NCBI GenBank assembly: GCA_914767885.1
Contig: CAJZBQ010000020.1
Coordinates: forward strand, 992,001-1,056,000
DNA from: Blepharisma stoltei
Lineage: Eukaryota > Ciliophora > Heterotrichea > Heterotrichida > Blepharismidae
Direction of reading: 5' to 3'
Length of the DNA: 64,000 nucleotides
This document shows positions 22,001-33,474 of this stretch, piece by piece. The number at the start of each line of letters is the position of its first letter. The first letter of the stretch is position 1. Made by a program: the position numbers and the translations under genes. Below the pieces are notes generated by a model. The model was not told where the DNA came from. It saw nothing but the letters and a program-made list of their open reading frames with translations, and ran no database searches.

Positions 22001-23710
22001 AAGCTGTAACAAATCGTTTAGGAGATCCGATATAAGGAGGAGTAGAAAGCAGAGGGGCATCTAAAGATTCAAAAACGGAATGAACGAGCTGATGAGTGAA
22101 TAAATCTCTTTTATAAGGATCATAAGTGCCTATTAACTCTCCTAGCCCTACTGGCTTAAAATTGATTTTTGACTCAAAAATAAATGCAATTCCTCTTTTT
22201 TGGTTACTTGCAAAATTTGGCTTGATGTAGGCAGGATCCAATTTGTATTGTGATCCTGGCCAAGCTGATATTGAGCAAATGCTTTTTCCAGCGATAATTA
22301 GAGTGTTAAGCATGTTATTTGCTGAATATTCCATGACTGGCTCAGTCCACTCATATAAGCATTGCTCTGAAGTCAGTCCAAAAATAGATCTGTGGCATGC
22401 TGCAATTGTTTTTACTTTACTCCCCCCCTTCCGTGAGTGAACAAAAAAAATTTTGTTCACTCACGGAGGGGGGTTAATTTTTTTTTTTTTAAAAACATTT
22501 TATATATAATTTTAAAAAAATCCTAATTCGCAAAAATTGGAAAGCAAATATTAATTCAATTTGCAAAATTTATGTTTTAAAAAGCAATTTGTTTAAAATC
22601 AAACAGAATTAGCTCTAGATTTCATTATACTAATTATCATTTATATATCAAAATTTTTTTCGTAAAAATTTTTCTCTATTAAAAAATTTTTGTTCACTCA
22701 CGGAGGGGGAGTTAGAATTTTCTTCACTTGGCAGCCGATACAGTTCCATGCAATCATCAAAAGCATAAACAGCTCCTTCTTCTGATAAAACAGCTATAAA
22801 CTCATTTCCTGCAGATATATCAACAACAAAATGCTGCTCCAGCTCAGGAAGTGTATATGGAGCATTTTTTATTTCTCGGTTCGGTGAAAGCACTCCTCTT
22901 GGGGACTGCATACTTTTTTGCGAACTTCTTAAAAATGCTTCTGATTTTTTGCTTGATTGATGATGGCTCCCTATAACACCTAATATATAAACGTAGCCTC
23001 CACTTGTGCACATACATGTATGCTATAAAATTTTAAGCCAGTTTTCAGCTATAGACTATTTATTTAAAGATTTCAAATAAAATTGAAAAATTTAAATTTA
23101 TTTTTTGTAGAATAAAACTGTCTCCACAAATGATTTTTATTACAGAGAAATTTCTGGCTTTGTCAATTACCAATGGAAGTGCTCTTTCTTCTATTAAGTT
23201 TATCCCACCAAGTTCTCCGAATTTCCCGCTGCCTCATGTATAGACTAATCCTTGTTCATCTATTCCAGCTGCATGGCCAGATCCCAGACTTATCTGATTC
23301 AATCCATTTGCAGTAAGTCCTTCAATTAGTCGAGGCATTGACGCTCTATCAAAATTAATAAAAATCCCAGAGCGTAAAGAGTCATTCCCTAATCCATAAA
23401 CTTCATGATATATAGATAGCAAAAGAGACGCTTCAGAGTTGCACGAAATGGAGGTTATTTGCCGAGGGATAGTTATTTCTTTATAAATATCATCAATATC
23501 TGGATTATCATTGCTATCGGTAGGATTTCCAAGGATTCATACCTTTCCTTGATGAGTAAGGATTAATGAAAAGAAATCGCTGCTTATAAAATCTTGGATT
23601 TGTTGGCTGTCAGGTAGAGAATATATATAAGGGATTGGTAATATTAGGGAATGAGGTGAAGCTATAGATAAAGCAGCCTATATAGATGTCACTTTTTTAT
23701 GAGTCTGCAT
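19057..23710 (-). CDS. Large RCC1-repeat protein with basic helical C-terminal half
   Basis: Starts at ATG 23710 (MQTHKK), then a 15-nt intron, and ends at TAA 19057-19059 after removal of 23019-23112, 22420-22711 and 21000-21787. The N-terminal ~350 residues show RCC1-propeller repeats: GKVWILGNP, EVYGLGND, HAAGIDEQGLVYTWGSGKFGELGG, CGDSFTCMCTSGGYVYILG, FIAVLSEEGAVYAFDD. The following ~400 residues are very basic and helical with Trp from TGA (KWSKWIRK, SKWKENRLKY), similar to IQ-type or SFI1-like repeats, followed by a Ser-rich tail. RCC1-type proteins act as exchange factors or scaffolds; which applies is unclear. A strongly hydrophobic stretch (GGIILLLIICLWLRL) may be a membrane helix or a stop-free insert. 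Confidence 0.8.
21000..21787. mobile_element. MITE family B (TCA / TTA flanks) in the RCC1 gene
   Basis: Ends CTCTCCCCCCTTTAAATTGG and CCAATTTAAAGGGGGGGGAG, with an inner copy at ~21060 and a hairpin at the right end. Flanks are TCA 20997-20999 and TTA 21788-21790; both give Leu at the junction (CTG or CTA), so the frame ...NILLRVFTKER is kept. The interior holds three diverged ~190-bp repeats with AGAGTATAAA-like blocks. Confidence 0.92.
22420..22711. mobile_element. MITE family A (TTA flanks) in the RCC1 gene
   Basis: Left hairpin, right end with a single outer copy and a decayed inner one. TTA 22417-22419 and 22712-22714. Deletion leaving one copy gives PSEENSKVKTIAACHRS in frame on the minus strand. 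Confidence 0.93.
23019..23112. other. Short TA-bounded insert (IES), 94 bp
   Basis: On the minus strand the frame leaves the RCC1 repeat at CGDSF and hits a stop. Cutting between TA 23113-23114 and TA 23019-23020 gives CGDSFTCMCTSGGYVY, an exact fit to the RCC1 repeat pattern. Confidence 0.85.
23678..23692 (-). other. 15-nt intron
   Basis: GTGACATCTATATAG on the minus strand, six codons after the start. It contains an in-frame TAG; removal gives MQTHKKAALSIASPH. Confidence 0.8.
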
Positions 23711-23936
23711 TTCAAATTTTGAGGTTTGTTATTATTTCAATTTTTAGCTGATTAAGATCTCTAAAACTAAGAAATTCAATTTAATAATAAACAAGATTTT
23801 CAGATAAATTAATTTTAGCAATTTAATTATATTCTTAATGATGCTGTAATTTTACTGTAAAACTTGTTTATATAAAGCGCTATTTCTGATATATCAAAGA
23901 TTATATTATTTGCTTAATTAATTTTAGATATGCTAA

Positions 23937-25648
23937 TTAATAGTACCCTAGACTTCTTGCTGGCTTCTGCTCTTTTTCTTTTGAAGTTGACAAAGAAGAT
24001 GAAAGCTCTTCTAACCCTAACAAAGCATCTTCCAAATTTCTTGGTTTTTCTGTCTTCTGCTGAGTTTGAGGAGCTTGAGATTGAACAAGAGAAGGGCTAA
24101 GCTTAAGCTGGCTGATAGAAACCCCAGAAGTAGTATCTAAATTGTGAGAAACCTTTATATGAGAATTAGATTTCGCAGGAGACAACGGTTGAGTTGGCTG
24201 CACATAGGAGGATTGAATATTACTGGGCTGCGGCAAAGGCTGAAATAGATCTGGGATATTTTGACTAGATGGAATTGTGGGATGTGCTGGGATATTCTGG
24301 GAAATAGAAACAGATGGAAACTCTGGAATGGCTTGAAATTTTGGTTGAGAAAGAGTTTGGGATTGAGGATTAAGAGATAAATTTGAAATTTCTTGCTCCC
24401 AGCTTGACTTAGGAGCTGATGGAGGAGATTTTGTATTTAAGTCTTTAAATAAGCTTCCTTGCTGCTTTGAAGGAGAAATTACTTGTTTTGGAGCTGTCTG
24501 AGTAATTGGCTGAAAATTATTTGTTTGCACTTTCGTAGGAGGAGGCTTATGAATTGGCTGAAAAACATCACCCATTGGCTTTTTTTGTTCTTGAGGAATA
24601 GGAGGGAAATTGTGGTTTCCAGCCTGGGGCTTTTGGAAATGAGTCGGAATCGGCTGAAAAATATCGTTTGGCTTTTGAAATGGCTCATGGTTAGCATTTC
24701 CTTGAAAATTGCTATCTGCTATCAAATCACTTTGCATTTGGTGATTTTCTTCTTCGTCTTGAATTAATTCGACCTCATTCACCACATTTCTCTGCTGATA
24801 ATGATCTGACCTTCGTGCAGGCAAAGGAGCAAAAATATCATGTGATGGCTGGCCTTGAATCTCTTGCGCTGGCCAAGAATTTCCATTTGAAGGAATTCTT
24901 TGTTCTTGCCTTTGAGGGTGATTTCCTCTATTTTCGCTTGATATTGCATTCATTCTAGTATTTCTTTGTCTAATTTCTGCAGCGCTGCTTTGATTTCCGA
25001 AAATTTGGTCAAATCCTTTATCAATCCTTTCATTGGAAGGTGCTTGATAATTGTGGCTTTCATTTCTAGGTTCATACGAATTATATTGCGCTTGTGATGA
25101 GGGTGCATGCCTTTCTGGGAGTCTTGTTGATTCTCCTCTTTCTTCTTCAAGAATTCCACTATTTGATAAAAGATAGTTGATTTGACGCGCTTTATCTCTT
25201 ATAGTGCCTCCTCTTTCAATAATTCCATTTTCCCTATAGCTGAATGACTCAAATCCTCTTAAGATGTGTAAGGAGTTTTTCAGCTCGCCTACTAGTTGGT
25301 GGCTTCCTGATAAAAGGAGTGTGTGGATTAAGCCTAAAGTTTTATTTATTTTTCTCCATTCTCTATCAGGAGCTCTTACATTTTTTGAGCTAATTTTGTT
25401 TTTTGAAATTTAAATTTATTTATTTTTTTATTATGATTTTTTTTAAAGGTAGGATTTAGATTTTCGTAAAGCGATTTCATAATAGTTTCGATATCTGTTC
25501 CAGAAGTCGTTCTTTGTGCAATTGCAAGTTGAACATTTTTTGGTGGGGTGTTGTCGTCATCTGTTGTGCAATCTATTATAAGAAGCTCAAGTTCTGATTT
25601 GGTTATTCGATTGCTTAAGTTTGTTGCTGCCTTTGCGACACTCTCCAT
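23937..25648 (-). CDS. ENTH-domain (epsin-like) clathrin adaptor
   Basis: Starts at ATG 25648 (MESVAKAATNLSN), ends at TAA 23937-23939, with one 80-bp insert. Residues 1-150 form an ENTH domain: KAATNLSNRITKSELELL, IAQRTTSGTDIETIMKSLYENL, then REWRKINKTLGLIHTLLLSG, ILRGFESFSYRENG, and RDKARQINYLLSN. The remaining ~380 residues are disordered, rich in Pro, Gln and Ser, with repeated short motifs of the form D-x-F-Q-P-(I/L): DIFAPLP, DIFQPIP, DVFQPIH, NNFQPIT, DLFQPLP. Such DxF-type motifs bind clathrin-adaptor appendages in other eukaryotes. The role is PtdIns-lipid binding and coat assembly in endocytosis. Confidence 0.88.
25377..25456. other. Short TA-bounded insert (IES), 80 bp, inside the ENTH domain
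   Basis: The minus-strand frame ends in a Lys/Asn-rich run and stop. Cutting between TA 25457-25458 and TA 25377-25378 gives SLYENLRAPDREWRKI, which matches the ENTH helix exactly. Confidence 0.85.
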
Positions 25649-26490
25649 CAATTATTTATCAATTACGAAAGCAATATAATCTGAATTATGAATTATTTTT
25701 ACTTGAATATCTATAAGTAAATTAAGTTAATTATAATTATAAAATTATTTTTTCCTTAGTATTCTAAATTTTTTATGCAAAATAATAATTAATTTAATAT
25801 TAAAAATTCCTGTTAAATATCTTCATGATGATGCTTACTCATTTTTGTTTTATAAAGAAAATCTTTTAGTCAATATTTTGATCTTGCTATGTTCTTATTT
25901 ACATCCTTAAATTTTTAAAAAAATACTTAAATCAGTGTATATAAATTAATACACTAAATAGCTCACACTGCTGCATAAATTTAGTATACCAATAACAATA
26001 ATTAATGCTATTGTATGCTTTGCATACCCCTCAATATGTATTTTAGATGTTGTTAAAAAGATGCTAAAAGCCTTTTGCTTAATTTATTTTAGCTATGTCT
26101 TTAGATTTTGCGTATATAGAAATTAATAAATTTCAGGTGTAAGGAAGCACAATAAATGAAAAGCATGTATAAAAATTAAATAGGAAATATATTATTGAAA
26201 ACGAATATGGATTGTTAAAATGTTTTGCTCTAATTCATTTAAAATTAATCAATTTTTATTATATTATAAACTCTAAACTCTTATTGTCACGCCTCAAAAA
26301 AATCCTATAGAGCAAAATATATAATTATAGAGATTGCTTTCTCTTTTTGAATTAAGATTTCACAAAATATCTCTTTTATAATCCACATCAACATTGAAAA
26401 GCTAAATTTTATATAAATCATGCTTAGCTCATTTAAAATTTTTAGAAAAACTCAAAATTTCCAATCAATTTCTATCAGTTATTTATAAAC
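25649..26490. other. AT-rich intergenic region between divergent genes
   Basis: About 840 bases between two divergent start codons. I see no open frame above noise, no terminal repeat and no RNA-like fold. A small CTATTGTATGCTTTGCATAC stretch at ~26010-26030 contains a weak inverted repeat. It must contain both promoters. Confidence 0.5.
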
Positions 26491-29069
26491 ATGAAACAGT
26501 CAAGAAAACTCCAAGCAAGTTCAACTGCAGATTTATCTCCTGCAACCCTAAGAAAATCCCCCGCAAATAAAATAGAAGTCCAGCGAGAACCAAGTCCTCC
26601 CCATTCTCTTGAACAAGAAGAGTCTAAAGAAAATTTTGACTTCTGGATTCCTGACCAAGCCCTAGAAATAGAAAATCTAGTAGCTTCCAAGCAAAGAACA
26701 TTAGACTTATTAAACCCCAAAACTGAGCATTTAGACCAAGATCTCCAGCTTCAGCTGGAAGCCAGAGACAAATACATAAACGAGCTCAACAAATCAATTT
26801 TATCACTAAGAACCAGCCTAAAGCTTAAAGACGAAAAAATGAAGCAAGCCAAAGAATTAGCCTCAGAAACAAAAAGGCTTGAAGAAGAGCTCACTAATGA
26901 GCGAAAAATAAGGCTAAACGAAGAAAAAAAGTATTATGACTTAAAGCACGATTTCGAAAAAGCCACTGAAGCTTGAAAAGAAGAAAAAGAGTCTCTTCAG
27001 CTTCTTCAAGAAGCAGTCACAGAAGAACTAGAAGGATGCAGAGCTCAAGTCCTAAGTAAACAAAATGAAGTAAATTCAATCAAATCCGATATTATTCACT
27101 CCCCCCCCTTTAAATTGGAACTAAAAATTTTGTTCCAATTTAAAGGGGGGGTTAATTTTTTTTTTTTAAAAAAAATATCAATATAAAATTTTTTATAAAA
27201 AATATAAAAATTTAAAAAAAAAAAATTTTCGAATTAGATCAATAAATTTGTTTAATAAAACGCTATTTACTCTTTATCCTTTAAAACAAAGCAAGATATA
27301 ACTAAATTTTCATTATTAGTTAATACGCCACTATTAATTGGTATCAAAGTTATTTACACAAAAATTATTATGTTTAATTGATAAAAAAAATTAAAAAAAA
27401 AATTTTAGAAAATTTATGGATCAAAGTGCTAATTTTGTTTAAATAAGATAATATTATATACTCTATTCTTTAAAATAAAGCAAGAAATAAGTAAATTTTG
27501 AAATTTTATAAAGAATTCCTATTGAATTTATGTCAAAGCTATTTAAATAAAAAATATCATTTTTATCAAAAAAAAACAAAAATGTTTTTTGAAAATTTTT
27601 AAAAAAAACAAAAAATTAATTTGTTTTTAAAATTTACAATCAAGGATATAAATTTATTCAAATAAGATGCTCTTTATACTTTTATCTTTAAAAAAGAGCA
27701 AGATATAACTAAATTTTTTAATTTAGTTAATAAGAAACATTTAATTTATATTAAAACTTTTTTTAGATAAAAATTATATATAATTTTTTATTATAAAATT
27801 AAATTTTGTTCCAATTTAAAGGGGGGGAGTCAAATATCTAAAATCGTTGATCAAATGACAACCCTTAATAAAGATCTACATGAGAAAATTGACAAAATGA
27901 ACGGAGATATGGAAGAGACAAATAAAAGGTATTATGAAGCTAAAGTTAAAGCTGATAACGTAGAGGATTTTGAAAACACAATTGCACAGTATATGTCAGA
28001 ACAAACCAGGCTGCAAAAAAGCAATGCGAAATTGCTAAGCCAGCAAGAAGACATGAAAAATTATTTGGAAAATATTGAAGACACTTTTAATAAAATTAAA
28101 TCAATAGAAGACAATATTAAGCAGAAGGCACAGAGCTTGCCAGGAATAAAAAGTGAACAAATTGAAGAAGAATTTCAGCATATTTCTGTTTTCCTTCAAA
28201 ATATAGGAAAAAGTTTAAATGAGGCAAAATCGTCACTAAAACAAAATATGCCTAAAAGTTTCAGCATAAGCGATAATGAAGAATCTGTGAGAGAAAGAGT
28301 TGTGCAGCTTGAAGAGCAGCTGAAAATCATGAATGATAATATGAAAACTGCATTAACTTCTCAAGGCCCACTCCTTAGCCAAATCGAAGGACTGAATAAT
28401 ATATTGAAAAAAATGAAAACTGAGTATGACGAAAACACAGCCAAAATCCGAAAACACGCTGATATAATGAAAGAACAAAACGACTCATTTAGAGAAAAAC
28501 TGGATTTAGCTAAACAAGAAATAGAAAAAAAGGAATCAGAGCTCCAAAAAACTCTTACTAAATTAGCGAACACTAATAACAGAGTTGAAACTTTGCTTAA
28601 AAGAGCAAGAGAACAGTCAGGAAAAGAAGACGAGCTTAAAAGAGAAATTTCTCAGCTGCGCACAAAGCAATCAAGCATTGCCCTGGATAAAAGAGGAAGC
28701 AATGGAGCTAATGCTCAAAGAGAATTAAAAATCAAGAAAACTATTTATCAGCTGCATGCATTAAGAGAAGAAATTTATAAAAAGGATACAGAAGTCATTG
28801 CAAGGCAAAAAGAAATAGCTAAGTTAGAGGCTGAGCTGCAAAGTAAAAACGAAAATATGCAGAAGGCATTTTCTAAAATGAAAACTGTTGAAGCTGACAT
28901 TTTAAGTAAAGTCAGCAAGGATTTAGATGAAAAAGATAAACAAATTCAGCTGCTGAAAGAGATGCTGAGAGGAGCTAGCTCAGAAGGAAGAGCGAAAGAA
29001 GGGAAAATGAAAAAGAAAGCAGAATCGTATAGTAGCTATCAGACTGATTCAAGCAAGCGCCGGCTTTAA
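26491..29069 (+). CDS. Long coiled-coil protein
   Basis: ATG 26491 to TAA 29067-29069, with one MITE (27099-27829) and one TGA read as Trp (TEAWKEEKE). After a Pro/Ser-rich head of ~60 residues the protein is almost entirely heptad-like coiled coil (KQAKELASETKRLEEEL, ESELQKTLTKLANTNNRVE, EIAKLEAELQSKNENM), ending in a Ser/Lys-rich tail. It resembles structural proteins of basal bodies or the cortex, but coiled coils match widely by composition and no specific family can be named. Confidence 0.78.
27099..27829. mobile_element. MITE family B (TCA flanks)
   Basis: Left hairpin of CTCCCCCCCCTTTAAATTGG and its inverse; right end TTCCAATTTAAAGGGGGGGAG. TCA 27096-27098 and 27830-27832. Deletion leaving one TCA gives KSDIIQISKIVDQM in frame. 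It is an inverted relative of 21000-21787 with the same three internal repeats. Confidence 0.93.
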
Positions 29070-29183
29070 AAAATAATAAATATACAGAATTATGGATAAT
29101 TATGGTGCTGATATAGAAAATATAATTATTGTTTTGATAAAGATAATCATATAGTAGTTATTTTAACAGTTTATAGCAAATAT

Positions 29184-30311
29184 TTAAAACTTATGCCTCC
29201 CCATCCCTATTCCTCCATTCTGTCTCCCAATCAAGCTTGCCCCAAACTGTCCTAGCCCTCCTCCAATTTTTGCTCTGCTCGTCGCTATATTAGTAGCTGG
29301 GTTCCTCATTTCTCCAACACCAATTAAAATTCCTGACCTTGTATGAGGTCCATCTGATAAATTATGCTGATTTTCTGCAGAAAGTGAGTGTACCCTATTA
29401 ATAGCAGACTTCGGGCCCATATCAACACTTAAAAAGCTAAAATTTTGCTGTACCCTAATCCCTCCCGTAAAGAACGGATGCTGCAAACATTGGTCTGCTG
29501 ATGGTCTATTAGCAGGATCCCACGTAAGAACTTGTTTTATAAAATCAATTGCGTCAGGTGAAGCATTTGGCATTAACTCATGTAAAGGCATAGGAATATA
29601 CTGAGGAAAGCAATAACTCAGCTGAGTTGCTAGCCTTTGTCCTTCAGGCCAGTCATTTGGAGTGCCTAGTACAGAGCATATGCGGTTAAGCTGATCCACT
29701 TCATTAGTCCCAGGGAATAAAGGTCTCATCATATATAGCTCAGCCATAATACAACCAACTGCATATATATCGACTTGCCAGTTATACCGCCTACTATGCA
29801 GTAAAATTTCTGGAGCTCTATACCATCTGGTAGCTACATAATCTGTATAAGGCGGCTGACTTCTGATTTCTTTTGCAAGCCCATAGTCTGCGATTTTAAA
29901 TACCCCTTCACTGACCAAAATATTATCAGGCTTCATATCTCTATGAAAAAAACCATTCTTATGTATCGCGGAAAGCCCATTCAAGATCTGCCCAATTATA
30001 TCTCTCACTTGTATATCAGTACAAGGCGTTCCTTGATCTGTCATCAGCTGGACTACGTTTTTCTCGCAAAATTCAAAAATCAAATGCAAATCGTCGTTGG
30101 CCCTGATCACTTCTTTGAGCCTCACTACGTTTGCGTGAGTCACCTTTCTCAGTGCTTTGATTTCTCTTAACTCCAAGCATTCTTCCCAGCTGTAAAATTT
30201 CTTTTTCATTCTCTTAATGGCAACAATTTCATTGGTTCCTTTTACAACTGCTTTGTAAACTGAGCCGAAAGTCCCATCCCCAAGAGTTTTGATAATTTTA
30301 TATCGGTCCAT
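29184..30311 (-). CDS. MAK/ICK (RCK-family) ciliary protein kinase
   Basis: 375 residues, no inserts or introns. Kinase motifs in order: LGDGTFGSVY (P-loop), VAIKRMK (Lys), HRDMKPDNIL (catalytic loop), IADYGLAKE (DYG instead of DFG), TDYVATRWYRAPEIL (TxY activation loop as in MAK/ICK/LF4 and MAPK relatives), VDIYAVGCIMAEL, and GTPNDWPEG. The RCK group limits cilium length and regulates intraflagellar transport, which fits a ciliate. The C-terminal ~90 residues are Gly/Asn-rich. Phe to Tyr in DFG is conservative and the kinase should be active. Confidence 0.9.
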   Translation of the reverse strand: MDRYKIIKTLGDGTFGSVYKAVVKGTNEIVAIKRMKKKFYSWEECLELREIKALRKVTHANVVRLKEVIRANDDLHLIFEFCEKNVVQLMTDQGTPCTDIQVRDIIGQILNGLSAIHKNGFFHRDMKPDNILVSEGVFKIADYGLAKEIRSQPPYTDYVATRWYRAPEILLHSRRYNWQVDIYAVGCIMAELYMMRPLFPGTNEVDQLNRICSVLGTPNDWPEGQRLATQLSYCFPQYIPMPLHELMPNASPDAIDFIKQVLTWDPANRPSADQCLQHPFFTGGIRVQQNFSFLSVDMGPKSAINRVHSLSAENQHNLSDGPHTRSGILIGVGEMRNPATNIATSRAKIGGGLGQFGASLIGRQNGGIGMGRHKF

Positions 30312-30503
30312 TTCGGCAACTTATTGTTATAATAAAGATCATATCATTAATTTAAAATTATAGTGGCTTATCTTGAATCGCCCTGGCGCATAACAATATT
30401 TAAAATTTTGGACTATTTAAGTCAAATTACTATACTTAAACAAATGGTTAATGGCATGATAATTTGGGATCTCTTAGTAGCTAAACCCAAGCCTATGTTA
30501 ATT

Positions 30504-31967
30504 TTACTGGTTTTCAAGCTCAGGGTAGGTTTTCACTAGCTTGGAATAAATTCTTTTCCCAAATGGACTTCGCTTTAATTCTTCTAATAATGACTTCACT
30601 TCTTTTAGCATTTTTTTCAGCAGCTGTGGGGATGCTAAACTTAACGCTCTTTGAACGACTACTTAGGAATTACCATAGTTTGCGTATTGGTCAGAAATCA
30701 TCTTGGCTAGGTTATTTGGCTTTCCAATTTCTTGGATCATTGCTTGTTGGATTTCTCCTTTGTTTTGCTGGAGGCATTTCTCAATTACATTTGATGAAAA
30801 CTTCTGAGTAGAGAGTTCTTGTATACTCGCCATAAAAATCTGAGCAAGTCTCGCATTGACGTCTGGCCTGTTTAAATCAATCACATACTGCACAACATAA
30901 TTCCCAAAGGCATCTTGGACCAAAACTACAGCATTTTCCAGAATTTTATCAATCAGCATTTCTAATTGTTCAGGAGACGCTGCATCAATACACCTTTGGA
31001 GGACACAGCAGCCATGTCTATGTGTCGCTATATCAATAACATTGCTGCTTGCAGAAACATAAATAAACTGATTATTTGCAGCTCCAAGAGTATGCAGGCA
31101 TTTTTGGATGACGTGGTTTCCATTGATATCTTTAATTAAGTCAATCACCCTTTCTTTTAACCCTTTAACAATGACTTCTATATGAGCTGAGCTTGTTGTA
31201 GCAATATCAATAAGTTTTTGTACAGCTCGAGTCCCATGGGCACTTAAAGATATGGTTGAAATTTTTTCTGAAATATTTTGGATTATCAAGCCTAATGTAG
31301 GCTCCTCACAGACCTCAATAAGCTTTTGGAATAAATAGTTTCCAAAAGGATCTAGCATTAAATCACTTATATTGGCTGCAATTTGGTCATATATTGTCTG
31401 CAAGGTAAAAGGGTTTCTTTCTTCTAGTTTTTTTTGAAGCAGCCTACACCCGAACTGGTCTTTTGCCATTTCTAAAGCTTGGGTGTAGATGTGCTGAGGG
31501 GTGAACTGGGAGTAGTTTGAATAGTACTCAGGAGGGAAATGATTATTGAAATCAGTCATCCCTGAGCTAAAGGGGTTAAAAAACCCGTTCTTGGCTGGCT
31601 GTTCTTCATCTTTTATGCATTGATCGACGATATCGTTGACTAAATGGCTTGTTGATAACGTAGATGACTGATTTTCATCATAATCTGAAAGCGATGAGTA
31701 AGTTCTTGGCTTGGAATCGAGCGATTGGAGCTTGTCACTAGATGAAGTGTCGCTGAACTGAGTAGAAAGGGTGTATTTGTCGTCAGGGCTCTCAGATTTT
31801 TCTTTGATTGAGCGTATATTCCATATATCTGAAAAGGCTGATGAATACTCTGAGGCCACTGGGAATGCAAAGAGCATGTTGGAGTCCAGTGATGGTGGAG
31901 CAGAAATTGATCTAGAAAGAGCCACTTCACCTGGATCAAGAAACGGTGGGCTATAAGGAACAGACAT
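30504..31967 (-). CDS. Pumilio (PUF) RNA-binding protein
   Basis: ATG 31967 to TAA 30504-30506, with one 15-nt intron (30659-30673). A Ser-rich N-terminal ~150 residues precede eight PUF repeats, whose helix-2 triads can be read: CRLLQKKL, NYLFQKLI, TRAVQKLI, NHVIQKCL, CCVLQRCI, NYVVQYVI, SNVIEKCL (SxxxE, guanine-type) and, after splicing, NYVVQRAL. PUF proteins bind 8-9 nt motifs in 3' UTRs and repress or localise mRNA. Ending the gene at the unspliced stop would lose repeat 8 and the cap, so the intron is well supported. Confidence 0.92.
30659..30673 (-). other. 15-nt intron in PUF repeat 8
   Basis: GTAATTCCTAAGTAG on the minus strand. It contains an in-frame TAA; removal restores YANYVVQRALSLASPQLL. 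Confidence 0.92.
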
Positions 31968-32966
31968 TATTACCTTTCTTAACTAACAGAATATTCGATT
32001 TTAGGGTTTAATGGAGCTTTTTTGAATTTTTGACAGTAAGAATTCAGAAATTATAAGCAGATTGATAGAAAGGTAGGATATGGCCCTTATAAAATTGAAA
32101 AAATTTATTCAAATGAAATTAAAAATCTTATGCAAAAAACTAGGAATTGAAAATGATGACTAAAAGAAATTAAAATTTTGTGGATATGGAACTGTAAAAG
32201 TGATTTTTGGATTTAATTTATAAATACTCAAAAATATTGTTTAATAAATGGTCGCAACCAGAATTGACATATTTTTGAGTATCAAAATAAATATTGAATG
32301 ATGAGTTCCATTTTAAGACGTTTAAAAGTTGAATCGTGATTTATTTGAATATAAACCCAATCATAAAACTACTTATTAAATAGAATTTGACTGATGCGAC
32401 CTATATTGCATAATTTATAGTGCATTGTGCTTATATTGATTTGCGTGTTCCGCGCGTGAAAAATTATTCAACGTGTGGAGACTATCCCAATATTAGTGTA
32501 TAAGCCCTTCCTATAGATGGCGCGCAATGCGCCATCATCGGGCCATGTCGGGAGAGGGTTCTCCACGAGGAATGGTTCCACGTGTGGAACCCTCTTTTTG
32601 GCTCGTGGAAAAAGAGGGTTCCACACGTGGAACATTTCCTCGTGGAGAACCCTCTCCCGACATGGCCCGATGATGGCGCATTGCGCGCGCCATCTATAGG
32701 AAGGGCGTATAACGCACTATAGAGTATTCAGAACAATTCAAAAATTTTATTTTAATCAAGTGTTGTAAGAGTAATTATATTTCTTTAAAACTAAGACAAT
32801 CACCAGCTTAATTTAATCTGAAAATTTGCTTAAAACAATAAAGCATCTAATTAGTTTTTATTTCTTAAATCTAATAATTTCAAAACTTTTAGAAAATCAA
32901 AAATCAAATTAAACAATTTTTCATTTTATTGATATTTATTGAGGTTCAATTCTAAAGAATAATAAA
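31968..32966. other. Intergenic region holding a long palindrome
   Basis: About 1 kb between divergent genes. AT-rich apart from the GC-rich palindrome at ~32492-32720. No open frame with coding character is seen; the short plus-strand frame inside the palindrome is a by-product of its base composition. Confidence 0.6.
32492..32720. repeat. Long GC-rich palindrome P1 with CACGTG cores
   Basis: Arms of about 110 bp: TATAGATGGCGCGCAATGCG... with its inverse ...GCGCCATCTATAGGAAGGG. Nested inside are GGTTCCACGTGTGGAACC and GTTCCACACGTGGAAC, themselves palindromic around CACGTG. Outermost blocks (TAGTGTATAAG.. and ..TATAACGCACTA) contain TA. It is intergenic. GC content is far above the surroundings. 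Confidence 0.85.
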
Positions 32967-33386
32967 ATGTTTTTACGCAGATTCTTTTCAAAAAAGATAA
33001 AGATACCTGCATATAATGTCCGTCAAAGGCAAACATATCAGCCTCTAGAAAAGGGTTTTATGGAGCCTAAAGATTATTCAAGGATCTCAACAGATTTTAT
33101 GAACAGAATTTTCTTTTCATTAAAAGAGATGCTGGAAGCCAATCCGACTGCTAAATTGCAATGAATCGATAAAGGACTGAAGCTGGAAGACACAAATTTT
33201 CTCCTAGAAGTGACAAAAGACCCTAAAAACCAAGAAATTCATTTGATGGTTGGAGATAGTGTTACACACAGCTATTCCTTTGACAAAAATAACGAAAGAT
33301 GAATAAGCAATCGAGACGGCCATTTAATCGACGAATTGATCTCAAGAGAAATTTCACAAAAATTCAAAGGGTACTTAAATCTTTAA
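32967..33386 (+). CDS. Small protein with mitochondrial-type presequence, frataxin-like pattern
   Basis: 139 residues, ATG 32967 to TAA 33384-33386, TGA read as Trp twice (LQWIDKGL, NERWISNR). The N-terminus MFLRRFFSKKIKIP is basic and hydrophobic, as in mitochondrial targeting peptides. The C-terminal half EIHLMVGDS, SYSFDKNNERWISNRDGHL, DELISREISQKF has the strand-strand-helix pattern and the W...R.G..L...L..E spacing of frataxin (iron-sulfur cluster assembly), but the usual NKQ and acidic-ridge residues are not obvious. Frataxin is a tentative suggestion; another small mitochondrial protein is possible. Confidence 0.55.
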
Positions 33387-33474
33387 TTAAAGCTAAATTC
33401 TCAATTATTTGTTAAGCTATTTTTAGGAATTTGATTAATATATTTGCTAAAATATTCGAATTTTCTATATCTAA

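Noticed and set aside
30563..30811. Small plus-strand hydrophobic ORF at the 3' end of the Pumilio gene
   Set aside because: It overlaps the antisense of PUF repeat 8 and the C-terminal cap, which are required once the 15-nt intron is recognised.
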